From: Atrina japonica
Lineage: Eukaryota > Mollusca > Bivalvia > Pterioida > Pinnidae
DNA length: 64,000 nucleotides
Direction: 5' to 3'
Assembly: GCA_030159075.1 (NCBI GenBank)
Contig: BROG01000376.1
Location: 75,001-139,000, forward strand
In this document: positions 15,301-27,900 of the stretch, piece by piece
Position numbering within the stretch: position 1 is the stretch's first letter
Layout of the letters: each line of letters starts with the position of its first letter
Notes under the pieces: generated by a model
What the model was told of the DNA's origin: nothing
Database searches by the model: none
The model's input: the letters and a program-made list of their open reading frames with translations, nothing else
Program-made: the position numbers and the translations under genes

Positions 15301-15452
15301 TGTTTGTTTATAATTCTTTTCCTATTTCTTTCAGTACTACAATATACATAGCTTCACATAGTAATGTATGGCGTCTAACTCGAGTCCCTATATCATACCA
15401 GATACGACAGTTATTATCAGGGAAAGAGTTTGAGCTGGCATTGCGATTAGCG
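381..15452 (+). CDS. VPS39: VPS39 exons 1-11 (CNH domain half, residues 1-354)
   Basis: Coding exons: 1, 381-453; 2, 4218-4283; 3, 5317-5384; 4, 6920-6962; 5, 10035-10129; 6, 11434-11505; 7, 12191-12229; 8, 12678-12770; 9, 13442-13715; 10, 14679-14799; 11, 15335-15452. Introns after exons 1, 2, 4 and 9 are phase 1, after exon 10 phase 2, and after exons 3, 5-8 and 11 phase 0. The encoded part is the Citron-homology (CNH) beta-propeller-like domain, which in the family contributes to membrane and Rab contacts. Exons 4 (43 nt) and 7 (39 nt) are very small and would be missed by ORF scans; both are held by exact frame and by conserved protein (LAAIPELYILISLS; ICYWKNRTFHDLK). Confidence 0.94.
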
Positions 15453-18400
15453 GTATGCTGTATTTTTGTTGTGTTTTACATATATTAGCATATAGATTTA
15501 ATACTTACACAATATTTCTAGTAATAGTCCGTTTAAGTTTGGTGATGTTCCTCATGTCTCCTTATAACCAGGGCAATAAATTGTTTATTATACTGAAAAA
15601 CAGAATCAATAAAGACTGTCGAATAAGCTGCAGTGGTCATCACATGAGGGAGACATAACGTGAATTGTAGTCTCCCTGACATTTGACGGCTCTCAACCAA
15701 TCCCTAACTGTGTTTTATTTATGAGGTATAATAATGCCGCATATAAAACACTGTAACCTTTGTTTTGCATAATTATTTGAGTATATCAAGTAGCGTAGGC
15801 CCATATGAAGATAAAGGTGTTATCACATTTTCTCACAAAATAAATTTTAAAAATAACATCTTTGATCCTTGAAAACATAGCAACAGACATATTTCTTTGA
15901 TGGGAATATACAGTGACATTCAGGAAATACAAAAGTATATCCCTTACTGAACTAGGGTGTACAAACAGCTTGAAATCATTGATTGTATCATATCTTTTTT
16001 TTTAAATCATTGACTGTATCATATCTTTTTTTTCTAAATCATTGAATGTATCATATCTTTTTTTTCTAAATCATTGAATGTATCATATCTTTTTCTTCTT
16101 CAGGATATGACTGATGAATCTTGTGATGAAAAAGAAAAGAGAATTCACAGTATAAAAACTCTACATGCATTTCATCAGTTTTGTCAACACAAATTTGAAG
16201 ATTCCATGAATATTTTTGTAAAACTAGGCACAGGTAAAATAGTAATTAACTGTTAAATGATATCACTTGTCACCGTGAAAATATTGGCTTGCTTTTGTCT
16301 AATTAAAGAATGTGTTTGTTCTTTATTTATTTTTATGATAAGATGTTTTTATTGATACTTTTCAAGAGGATCCCTTTAAAGATAAGACATTTTCATTCAT
16401 ATTTTGCTGTATGAAGATTTATATATTTTCAGATCCCTCTCATGTAATAGGACTCTATCCTAATCTGCTCCCACAAGAGTATAGGAACCAGCTGGAGTAC
16501 CCCGAGAAGCCTCCAGATTTAGAAGGTGGAGAATTAGAGAAAGCACTTTTGGCACTTCAAGATTATTTGACGCAGGTAAATACAGTTTACATGTTCTGGA
16601 CCCACTCCCATAAAACTTGAGTATAACTGAATTCTGAGAATTTTATCCAACTTCAGCTAATCCAGAAATCTAATTGGTCAAGTCAACGTTTAAAGTTACT
16701 GTTATAATTGAACATTTATATAGTATAAAAGAATATATTCTACCCAGGAGTATTATTATATTGTATACAAATATTTGCCATGAGTCAAGGTCACTTGGAA
16801 TTACTTACATATAGTATTGCTTCTACTCAGAACTTTAGAGAATCATTTGTAATTTCTGACCATGAATCAATTTACTGTTCCATTGTTTTTTATTAGGTCA
16901 CTGGTGCTATCTGTTGTTCTTTGTTGATAGGGTGGAGACTCAGATATCTGGGTCAGGAGTTTGTAGATACGATGGAGACTCAGGTGCCTGGGACTCAGAT
17001 ATCTGGGTCAGGAGTTTGTAGATACGATGGAGACTCAGGTGCCTGGGACTCAGATATCTGGGTCAGGAGTTTGTAGATACGATGGAGACTCAGGTGCCTG
17101 GGTCAGGGGCTTTGTAGATAGAATGATGTCTCAGGTGTCTGTGTCAGGGGCTTTGTAGATAGAATGATGTCTCAGGTGTCTGTGTCAGGGGCTTTGTAGA
17201 TAGAATGATGACTCAGATGTCTGGGTAAGGGGCTTTGAAGATGGGTGGGGACACAGGTGTATGGGTCTGGGGCTTTGTAGATAGGATGATGACTCAGATG
17301 TCTGGTTCAGGGGTTTGTAGATAGAATGGGGACTAAGATACCTGGGTCAGGGGCTTTGTACATGTAGATAAGGTAGAGACTCAGGTGTCTGGGTCAGGGG
17401 CTTTGTAGATAGGGTAGAGACTCGGGTCAGGGGCTTTGTAGATAGGGTAGAGACTCGGGTCAGGGGCTTTGTAGATAGGGTAGAGACTCGAGTCAGGGGC
17501 TTTGTACATGTAGATAGGATGGGGACTCAGGTTCCTGGGTCAGGGGCTTTGTAGATAGGATAGAGACTCAGGTGCTTGGGTCAGGGAATTGTAGACATGA
17601 TGATGGCTCAGGTGACTGGTTCAGGGGTTTGTAGATAGGTTAGGGACTCAGGTGCCTGTCATAGGGAGTTTGTAGATAGAATAGGGTCCAGGTTCTTAGG
17701 TCTGGGGATTTGTAGATGGGGGAATCAGGTGGCTGTGTAAGGGGATGTGTAGATACAGTGGGGATCTGGGATTCTGGGTCAGGGTTTTTGGGGTGGAGAT
17801 CTGGGTTCCAGGGATTTAGTAGATAGGATGGATACTTTGGTTAATGATAATGTCCTTTTGGTCTCCTGTTTATCATAAAGGAAGGATGTACCCTTCTAAT
17901 CCATTGTTTATAAGTTCAATATAAAAACCTTCATTTTTTCTCTTTTTAGAAAAGAAAAGAGGTTTTAAAGGATCTTAACAAAGAAATATCCACCACCGCA
18001 ATAAAAGAAGGAAATGCAACCATCAAATCAAAAAGACAACTTAGTCAAATCATAGATACAACACTTCTTAAATGTTATCTACAAGTAAGTTTAAATCTTA
18101 TATACAAAAAAGCTTAAATCTTATATACACATAAGCCTAATATACATGTAAGCTTAAATCTTTTTAACATATAAGCTTCGATTTTCAAGTTAAGCTTTTA
18201 AAATGTTATTTATAAGTTAGTTTAAATGTAATTTTAAAACATATACCAGTATACATTTAAGTTTAAATAGTACAGTTCATCTTTTAAAATTTAATCAATA
18301 TATAAGCTGAAATGATTCTAATAGTAAGTTTAAATGTTATCTACAAGTAAGCTTATATGCAATCTGTGGGTAAACTCAAATGCTATTTAGAGGTAAGCTT

Positions 18401-18822
18401 TAATGCTATTTACAGGTGAGAAAATTTAGTTCTTTTCCAATCCAGAATCCTTATTGCTTTTTCTGTTCAGAAAAGCAAAAAAACTTTTAATAATTCAAAC
18501 TCACATTTTATTTTTGTAGACAAACGATGCTTTAGTAGCTCCATTACTTAGACTCAAGGACAATAACTGCCATGTTGAAGAAAGTGAAAAAGTCCTGAAG
18601 AAAAAAGAAAAATTTAGTGAATTAATTATATTGTATGAAAAGAAAGGATTACACCAAAAAGGTACATCATGTAATCATAACTTAATTATTTTTATTTTAA
18701 AACCAGGATAGAAAACTCCAGTTTATCACTGATCACGTCTGATTACTGTAAAGAGGGGAGATAACTTGTGTTGTTAATATTCATTATATTCACTGTTCAA
18801 AATTCTTGATTTTAAGAAACGG

Positions 18823-18901
<79 letters not shown>

Positions 18902-21900
18902 CATATATATATTACACCTATATTACAGGCTGCATCTGCGAGACCTGATACTACTTTTATTCTATTCACGATCCGTAAATTCAACACAGGAGAGAGGAAA
19001 ACAAAACATGAAAATCACAACTTGTAGAAATAAACCCCTAAACAGTATTACATGTATTATGTTATTACTAGTTAAGAACATTTTTCTAGAATAAATGTTA
19101 TATATATAAAAAAAAAAAGAAAAGAAAATGCAATGTTGATGAGATGATTGGTGTCATGTTAACTAAACAAAGATGAATTGTGTGATACATTGATATGAAC
19201 TGAGCCATTACCTAGATCACAATATTCTGATCATCTGTTTACAGCTTTACAACTTTTGATGAAGCAAGCTGCTAGACCCAATTCTCCCCTCAAAGGCCAT
19301 GAGAGAACAGTGCAATATTTACAACATCTAGGTGAGATACCCCATGTCTCTTTGTCTGCCAATATCATCTAAGTGCTGTTTTGAAATGAGTTCTGTTGTA
19401 GTATGTTTGACATGGTTTCCTCTTTTATGGGTCATATGCTGTTTAGAGGTAAATAAGATACTTGACAATGTCAATTGCAGAATTTAAGGTAATTGATTAT
19501 ATTTTCCTATCAAGTATCACTTGTCAGTAGCAAAATGGTGTGTAGAAGAGGGATAGATCATTGTATCTTCATTTTTACTTAGGGATAAATCATTGTATCA
19601 TTATTTTTAGTTAAGGGATAAATCAACGTATCATTATTTTTAGTTAAGCAATAAATCATTGTATTCACATATTATCAGAAATTCATGATACATTTTCAGT
19701 ATCTGCATCAATAACAGACTTTATTCAACATTTTCATATCTATTTTAGACAAAGTTTCTTTATAAAAGTTTCACATTTCTCTCTGTGTTAGGTGATAGAT
19801 GTGTCTTTATCCTGTTTATGTAAATCTCACACTTTTAGTTCACCTGTACAATGTTGAAAGGTGCTTATGCTTTCAGCCCGTGTTGAAGTCCAGTTATGTG
19901 AGATTAATTGAGGGTTACCTGTCCTACTGCTCATACAGCAACTAAATTTGCATGACGTTTATGTCTCATGGTTTTTACTCCAAATGCTGTATTCTTCAAT
20001 TTTGAAAAACATGACCCAGTTTTTGACTTAAAAAATTTTCAATGTTGTCATTAGAAAAATTGATTGAGGGCAGGTTAATTGGGAGGGGGTGTAAAATATA
20101 CTGATTGGAGGTGAGCATTGTCTTTGCTTCGTTAGCAAGTACAGTGATACTTGTATATAAGGACCTCCTTAGGGACACAAGAAAACAGGTCTTTATAGGG
20201 AGGTGGTCTTTATATAGAGGTTGAATTTACACAGAAAGTACTATTGAGGATAGCAAAAAATGGTCTTTGTGACCAGGTTGTCTTTATACACAGGTGGTTG
20301 CTAAAGCAGGTTTTACTGTATATGTTTCAGATTTGGATGTTTGATATAAGTTTACAAACATCTATACCCTAATCATTCCAAAGTTTTTGTACTCTTAAAT
20401 AGTTTCTCGTTTATTTTTCTATTTCTGTGGTATGACAATTAATTATCACACTCCTCTAAGACAACCCTAATGTCTGAAAATATGATTACTTTGACCATGA
20501 TTTGAGCATACATTGTTTTACATATTACAGGTCCAGATCATCTTAATCTTTTATTTGAATATGCAGAATGGGTGTTGAAAGAGCATCAAGAGGATGGATT
20601 GAAGGTCAGGAACCAAAATAAGCATCTTTGCAATTGTTAATTGAAGTTTTATTGTATTTTGTCACATTTTAGATGGTCATATTTAGACATTGTATAACTT
20701 ATGTTTTGGAATAAATGTAAACAATGTCCATTTTCCATCTTTTAAAAATGAAATATCTGTATCAGATTCTGAAAATAGAACAAAAATTCTTTGCATAGAC
20801 AGATTTAAGGATAAAACTTATAGGATTTTTTTTTGATAGAACAGATAAAGGTGTAGATTTGATTTCACAGACAGTCAGTTTGTTTGTATTTTCCATTGAA
20901 TGATAGATACTATCTTTTATATTGGGAATTAAAAGAAACTCAAATTCAGCTCTAAAAACTTTGTATATTTAACATGTTGCAACTTTGTTTAATTCAATAT
21001 CTATGTATTTTTTTTTTCTAAAAAAATACAATTCTTACATTTATTTCAATTTAATAAGAATGGCCAATATCACTATTTTTCAGATATTCACTGAAGATAT
21101 ACCAGAGGTTGAAGCTCTTCCAAGAAAAGAAGTTTTGACATATTTAGAAAGGATCAACAAAAATTTGACCGTGCCATATTTAGTAAGTAACTTTGAATGA
21201 TCATAATTATTTACATGGATCATGCATCAAGAGAGATATTGTTGTTTATATTAGAAGTTTTATAAAGTATCAAAAACAATCCAAATTTTGAAATTCCACA
21301 ACATAACCCAGATACCAGTATTGTATTTCAACTTTCAACATAATCCAGATACCAGTATCGTATTTCAACTTTCAACATAATCCAGATACCAGTATCATAT
21401 TTCAACTTTCAACATAATCCGGATACCAGTATTGTATTTCAACTTTCAACATAACCCAAATACCAGTATCATATTTCAACTTTCAACATATTCCAGATAC
21501 CAGTATGCATTTTTCTGTTTTTGTACTAAAGATGTCCTGGTTTTGCTTCAGCCAAATACAAGAAAAAAACAAAGGCCTCACCCTAGCTTAGGCTAGTATC
21601 TTAGATGTTAAACTGATGATTTTATACCTTTTTATACATGGGCCAATTTCTCCCAACTAATCCATCTGTTTACAGGGAAATAGCCATGTTCAGTTAATTT
21701 TTGAGGAATTAGCTAGTTTTAATGATTAAATTTTATATGAAAGAAAAATAAGTGTACTGTATTTTACGGCCTATAGGTCAATATTTTTTTTCCAAAGTTG
21801 TTACCTCGACCACATTGACTTATATATCTGCATTTCCCTATTTTATCATAGTTTTTCAGCTTTCTTCATTGGATAATCTAGGGGCCTACTCCAAACACCA

Positions 21901-24900
21901 TTTGTAATTATGCTTAATATAACTATTAAATGTGACCTTGTGTGTGTGTTGTAATGCACTGTGTACATGATCAAGTGACAAAATAATGATCTTTCAAGTT
22001 ATGATAGCATTGGGATTCAAGACTGTGTCAGAAACTGTAATAAACATACTTTGTTTACATTATGTCTATTACCATATAGTTTATACTTTTTAATGATTCC
22101 CTTATCTTGGCACCCCTCTGTGTCAGGACACTACATGTACAAAGGCCTGGACCTTCAACTTGATAAGGATCCAGGGACAGTCTTTGAAGTTGGGAAAGTT
22201 TTGGAATAAGTGTTACATAAACAAATTGACACTCAACCTTGAGTATTTAATGATGATTTGACAGATAACATAGTAGTGATGTATATGTGCATATGATAAA
22301 ATGCAACACACACGCAAGTCTAAAGTATTTATAAGCTTTTTTAATCATAATTCTATCTAATAATTTACAGTAAAATATTACTCTGATTATTTGGTGCAAA
22401 CGTTTTAACACCAGCCATTTGACCTATCCCCCACATCGACTTTATAAGCCATAAAATACGGTAGTTATAATTAATCATTTGAACACGTCATGTTGTCTTG
22501 TTCAAACATGATAGTGATGTATGACATCTGTTAGTGTTCATTTGAATTGCTCTACAGGATTATCTTATTACAAATTTAAATGCAATATATTAATACAGGA
22601 ACATGTGATATGGAACTGTGGTGACGAATCTCCAGACTTTCACAATATGATAGCTCAGTTCCTGGGTGAGCGAGTACAGACACTAATGGCGGAGTACATA
22701 CAATCTTTACCTGAAGGTGACTATCTTTGTCCTTGTTTATGTTTTGTCCGACAAACAAATAACCTCAATAAGCAGAAAGGAACAAATGTGAAGCAATGAG
22801 ACCATGTCCCATCTTACCATCCTATTCTCAGATACCTCTAAAGATTCTTTTTAAGCAGTTAGTTGACTTATTACAAATTTTTACTTTTGTTTCATACATT
22901 ATCAAAGTACAATGAACTTAAAACTTGGACTTTTAAAAGACTTACGGCATTTTGATAAAATTGGTCCCTAAATTGTCTCTACCATTTATTTCCTGAACAA
23001 TTAAAGAAATATAAAAGATTTTTATTTTCTACCTGTACAAGTAAATGCACATGAAGCTGTAAGTGGTAATATGTTTCATATTTCTCATTGTTTTTACATT
23101 TTTATTATACTCATCTTTAGTATACAAAATGTTGCAACAAATTGAAAATTGATTCTGCTGACAACAACTTTTGCTGATATATGCATATGGAAAATTTGAT
23201 ATACCAGTAACAGCAAATTCACTGGATGCACTTTATGTGAATAGTTTGTGTTAATTTAAAAAGTAGCATAACAAAGTAATTAAACCACTTGCCAGGTGTA
23301 GTGGTAGAGCACCCACTGTACCTTTGCTCGGCACTCAGCATAGGGAGAGAAAGTCACAGGTTTTCAGTCAAGACTTAAAACCGAGGTCCCATGTCACAGA
23401 AGGGGTGGTGTGTACTATCCCTCACTGCTTTTGCGTCAGTCCATAGCACAAGTTAAGTTTTGTGGTACTTCACCTAAACCTTGTGACATCTCAAAAAAAA
23501 GTGAAAAACTCACAGCAGAATGTAAAACAACAATAAAATAAATACAATGAAAACTTGTATATAACAATCTCCTTAGGGACACAAGAAAACCAGTCTTTAT
23601 AGGGAGGTGGTCTTTATATACAGGTTGATCTGTATGCAAATGGTATTATTGGGGACAGCAAAAAACAATCTTTGTGACCAGGTGGTCTTTATACACAAGG
23701 TGGTCGCTAAAGCAGGTTATACTGTATATAAAAAGAAGAAGTTTCACTATCCACAGTTGAAAAAGTAATAATGAAGTATAACAAATCTTTGTGAACACAA
23801 CTTTTATCGGTTTTTATTTTCATCATTGCTGCATTTTGAGATGGATCAGTAATGAGACAAAGTAAGACATAACTTTTAACCATTTCTATTTTTCAAAAGT
23901 TTTTTCAAAATATTCGGAATATGTGCTATTTTGTATAGAAATGTTAACTATTTTTACTTTGTTTCTTCTTTTTTTTCACATATTTATTATATCTATCTGA
24001 AGGCCCCTGGTATAAAAAGATTGGGGGCACATTGTTTTTGCTGCTCTCAGTTATATGTTTGTCTCTCGGATTCTGTCAAACAACATGAGTTTCTTTCCTC
24101 AGATTTTAACATAATTTGGTATTTTGCTTGATATAAGTGCAATCTCAGATGAGCTTCATTATGGCCAACATTGAACAATATTTGCCAGAGTTGTGGGATT
24201 TTGAAATTGTCACCAATGACTAACAGCTTTTGAGACTCACTCATATACATCTTCCTAATTTATGTGTAATGTTTTGGCATTGTTTCTTAGAAAATAATTT
24301 GTATAAGTGTAGAGTCTTTATTAACAGAAAAAATGACTAATAAATGATGCATGCATTCCCTGTTACAGGACACATCCCACCAAAAGCTGGACAAGAACCT
24401 GGAGAATTGGGAGAAGTTAGGTCCAAATTATTACATTTTTTGGAAAATTCCCGACATTATGTTCCTGAGCGTTTATGGACTAGGTTTCCTATTGATGGTA
24501 TGTTCTATTTGTTTGTGTCGACCTTTATGTAACCTAAATATATAAAGGTTATTTGTTGCCTATGCTTACCCCACACAGTTTTTCTTTTCACATTCTTGGT
24601 ATTGATCGATGCAAAGACTGATTTATTGAAAAGTAGATCAATGTTAAAGCGATTTAAACATGTTAAATGAAGAATATTTTGACTTCAAAATTCTTCATTC
24701 TTTGTTTTTTTATTTTATTGACATATTAAATTTCAGGATTCTTTGAAGAGAGAGCCATTCTTCTAGGAAGACTTGGAAGACACGAGCAAGCACTGGGGAT
24801 TTATGTTCATTTACTTCAAAACACAGCACTTGCTGAGGAGTAAGTGTGATTATTTGACTATCTGTGGCCCCCTCTAGTTAATGTTGACAGTATCTATAAG

Positions 24901-27900
24901 TAATGTCTGATGTATATTATGGGGCGTGATATCTAATGACTATCTGTGGTCCCTTCTAGTTAATGTTGACAGTATCTATAAGTAAAGTCTGATGTATATT
25001 ATGGAATGTAAGATCATTTAACTATCTGTGGTCCCCTCTAGTTAATTGTTACAGTGTCAATACACATGTCATGTCTGATGTATATTATGAGAAGTGAGAT
25101 CATTTGACTATCTGTGGTCCTCTTCAGTTAATTGTGACGGTATCTATAAGTAATGTCTGATGTGTGTTATGGGGTGTAAGATCATTTGACTATCTGTGTT
25201 CTTCTCACACATACCCACAGACACCCCCACACAAATATTTGGCAGGTACTATGCACATCCCCCCACCCACACACACACACACAGTTTGTATTGCTCATTG
25301 GATTACTATTAAGTGTAATTTCACATATTTTATATTCATCATGATTATTTTTGTTTATAGATACTGCAGTAAATACTACGAGAGAGAGAAAGATGGACAA
25401 AATGACGTAAGCTTGATACATGCCTTGTTATTTTGTTTTAACATGCATATTTTTTCATCAGTGGACTGGTATTTTGTATTACTATTACTATATGTGAACA
25501 CTTTTATTCTGGTTTATGTTATTTGTGCTATAAAAGAAAATAAACATTGCTGAACATAAGTTATTCATTAACTGTTATGTAACTAATTTTGTCTGTCCCA
25601 CACAGGTCATTTATAGTGTATTTTTTTCTCATCAGAAATACTATGTAGTTTTTTTTTTATTATTGTTAAAGTCCCACTTTTTATTAACAACATTTTATAC
25701 AGATGTCACTACTGATTCAAGATGACAGTAGTTGTAGCTTATTGTTGAGATTGTTCTGATGTCAACCCATTTACCCCTAAAGACACATTTGGACTGGTCT
25801 AAGTTGTTGATTTACAGAAGAGTCTATTGTTTTTTAGGGGTTGATGAGTTAATGTTATATTTTGTTTCATTCCAGATGCGTTTATTTTTTATGTTCCTAG
25901 AACTATTTCTTTTACATGGCCTTGAATTATTTATATAATATTTTTAACTTTCATAAATGATATATTATCACAAAAGTAAAGTTTTTATTTTGTTTCTCTC
26001 TAGGTTTATGTTCATCTTCTCAAGATGTATTTGAAGCCACCATCTCCTTCGACACTTGGTGTATCAGCAAGTCAGGGGATGGTTCCAAAAATCAACATGG
26101 AGGCAGCACTTAAACTGATGCGTGAGCATGCACCTAAGATTGATACCAGTAAAGTGAGTTTTTGTAGAAAAATTATTTTTTTATGTATCTTAAGCCCAAC
26201 AATGGTTGGTCAGTCTGTCAAATTTTCTGGCCATTCGTGAAAGTCAAAGTGACATCTTTGTTACAGTCAACACAAAAATAAGGACAGTATAATTTACCCC
26301 ATACCTTATATAACTTTAAAATATAGAAATATTCATTAAAGAAAAATGCAGCAGATAGTTTTCAAGGTCACATCTGGAAGTTCATGATCACTGCAAACAT
26401 TATGTTTTCCTTCAAATAGTTTGTTTCGATTTTTATCAAGAATTGTTATTCCTCACTCAGCGAAATTGGCAGGAAATATGCAGATGGAATCCATCTTGTC
26501 CTTCTTCTGTCTGTCTCGTCATTACAGTTTCTAGAGCATAGCTCAAAAACACTCCTAGACAAGTTCAGGAAACTTCATGTTCACATCAGTCTTAGTGCTT
26601 AATAGTGCCTTTTGTTATTGTGGAATTTTCAATTGTGACATTATTCCTGGCATCATGGAAACATAAAGCCCATATCTCCAAATTTCACCATTTCCAGAGC
26701 ATACCTAAAACATTTCAGGATAACTTTATGAAATTTTATGTGCACTTCTTTCTTGGTGCCTAGAGGTGGTTTTCCTGTTGCAAAAGTTTTTATTTCCCAT
26801 ATATTTCCTCTTACCTGCTTCCTTGTTTGGTGATCTTAACAGAAATGTCCTACAGTAGAACTTTTCCTGATAGACCACTGTCATGAAAGACCACCTGTAT
26901 TTTGAGAACACATTATGAAAACTACTGAGTTAAGTAACTCTGTAAATAAACCTCATTTCAGAGACCACCTGTCTTGAGAGACCCATTTTAGCGGCAGATC
27001 GGGTGGTCTCTCATGACAGGTTCCATTGTAGTTGGTTATACAGTTGAATCCCTACATTCAATTTCAGTCTGTTGTATTTTACATGTTCTAAATCTTGTTA
27101 TAAATTTACATAACTTCGACCATTACAATATGGAAAAAAAAGGATGCAGAGGTACTATAATTTGTATGTAAATTGGTAAAATTACATTAAAGGGTCATTA
27201 ACTGTGTTTAGTCCCGTTAATTATTTCAAATTTTCGACTTTTACTACTTGTACTTGATGTACTATAACAAATAAGAGCTATATACAGGCATAAAATCTTA
27301 TATTCCCATATATATTGTGAAAATGAATTAATCAATTGCAAGTGAATAATTGCTTTGTTATTGTATATCAATCCAAGTAGTAAAAAAAAATGTTTTTGAA
27401 AAGAAAACACAGCTAATGCCCCTTTCACTTTCCTCAAATATGTATTGTCCTTTCAGGCACTGGAGTTATTACCAAGTACTACAAAATTATCAGAAATACT
27501 GGCTTACCTAGAAAATGTGATGGAACATCAAGCGATGATCCGGAGAAAAAATCAGGTGTTAAAAAGTATGCTATACTCAGAAAATCTTCAGGTGAGGTTT
27601 ACTTCCCAAGTGTTTTTGATATGAACAAATATTTCATTTTTTGACGAATTAAAATTAATATTATTGCATGGTGTCAATTAATCATAATGAAGGTGTTTGT
27701 CAGACTAAAAGTGTAATTTAAATTTCAAGTGTTCTTTGATCAGGGAACAAAAAAAAGCAATGAATTGAATGCATTTATCATTATGCTGACTTCTAGATAT
27801 GTTCACCTTGCTTACTATTTAAATAAATCAACTGTGACTTGATAAAGAAAGATACATGTATATTATTCATTTCAGTATTTCATGTTTTACTCTAAACCAA

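Noticed and set aside
25164..25553. 129-codon ORF across VPS39 exon 22
   Set aside because: It runs from intron repeats through the exon into the intron in the true exon frame only by chance; the supported exon is 25361-25406 with clear acceptor and donor.
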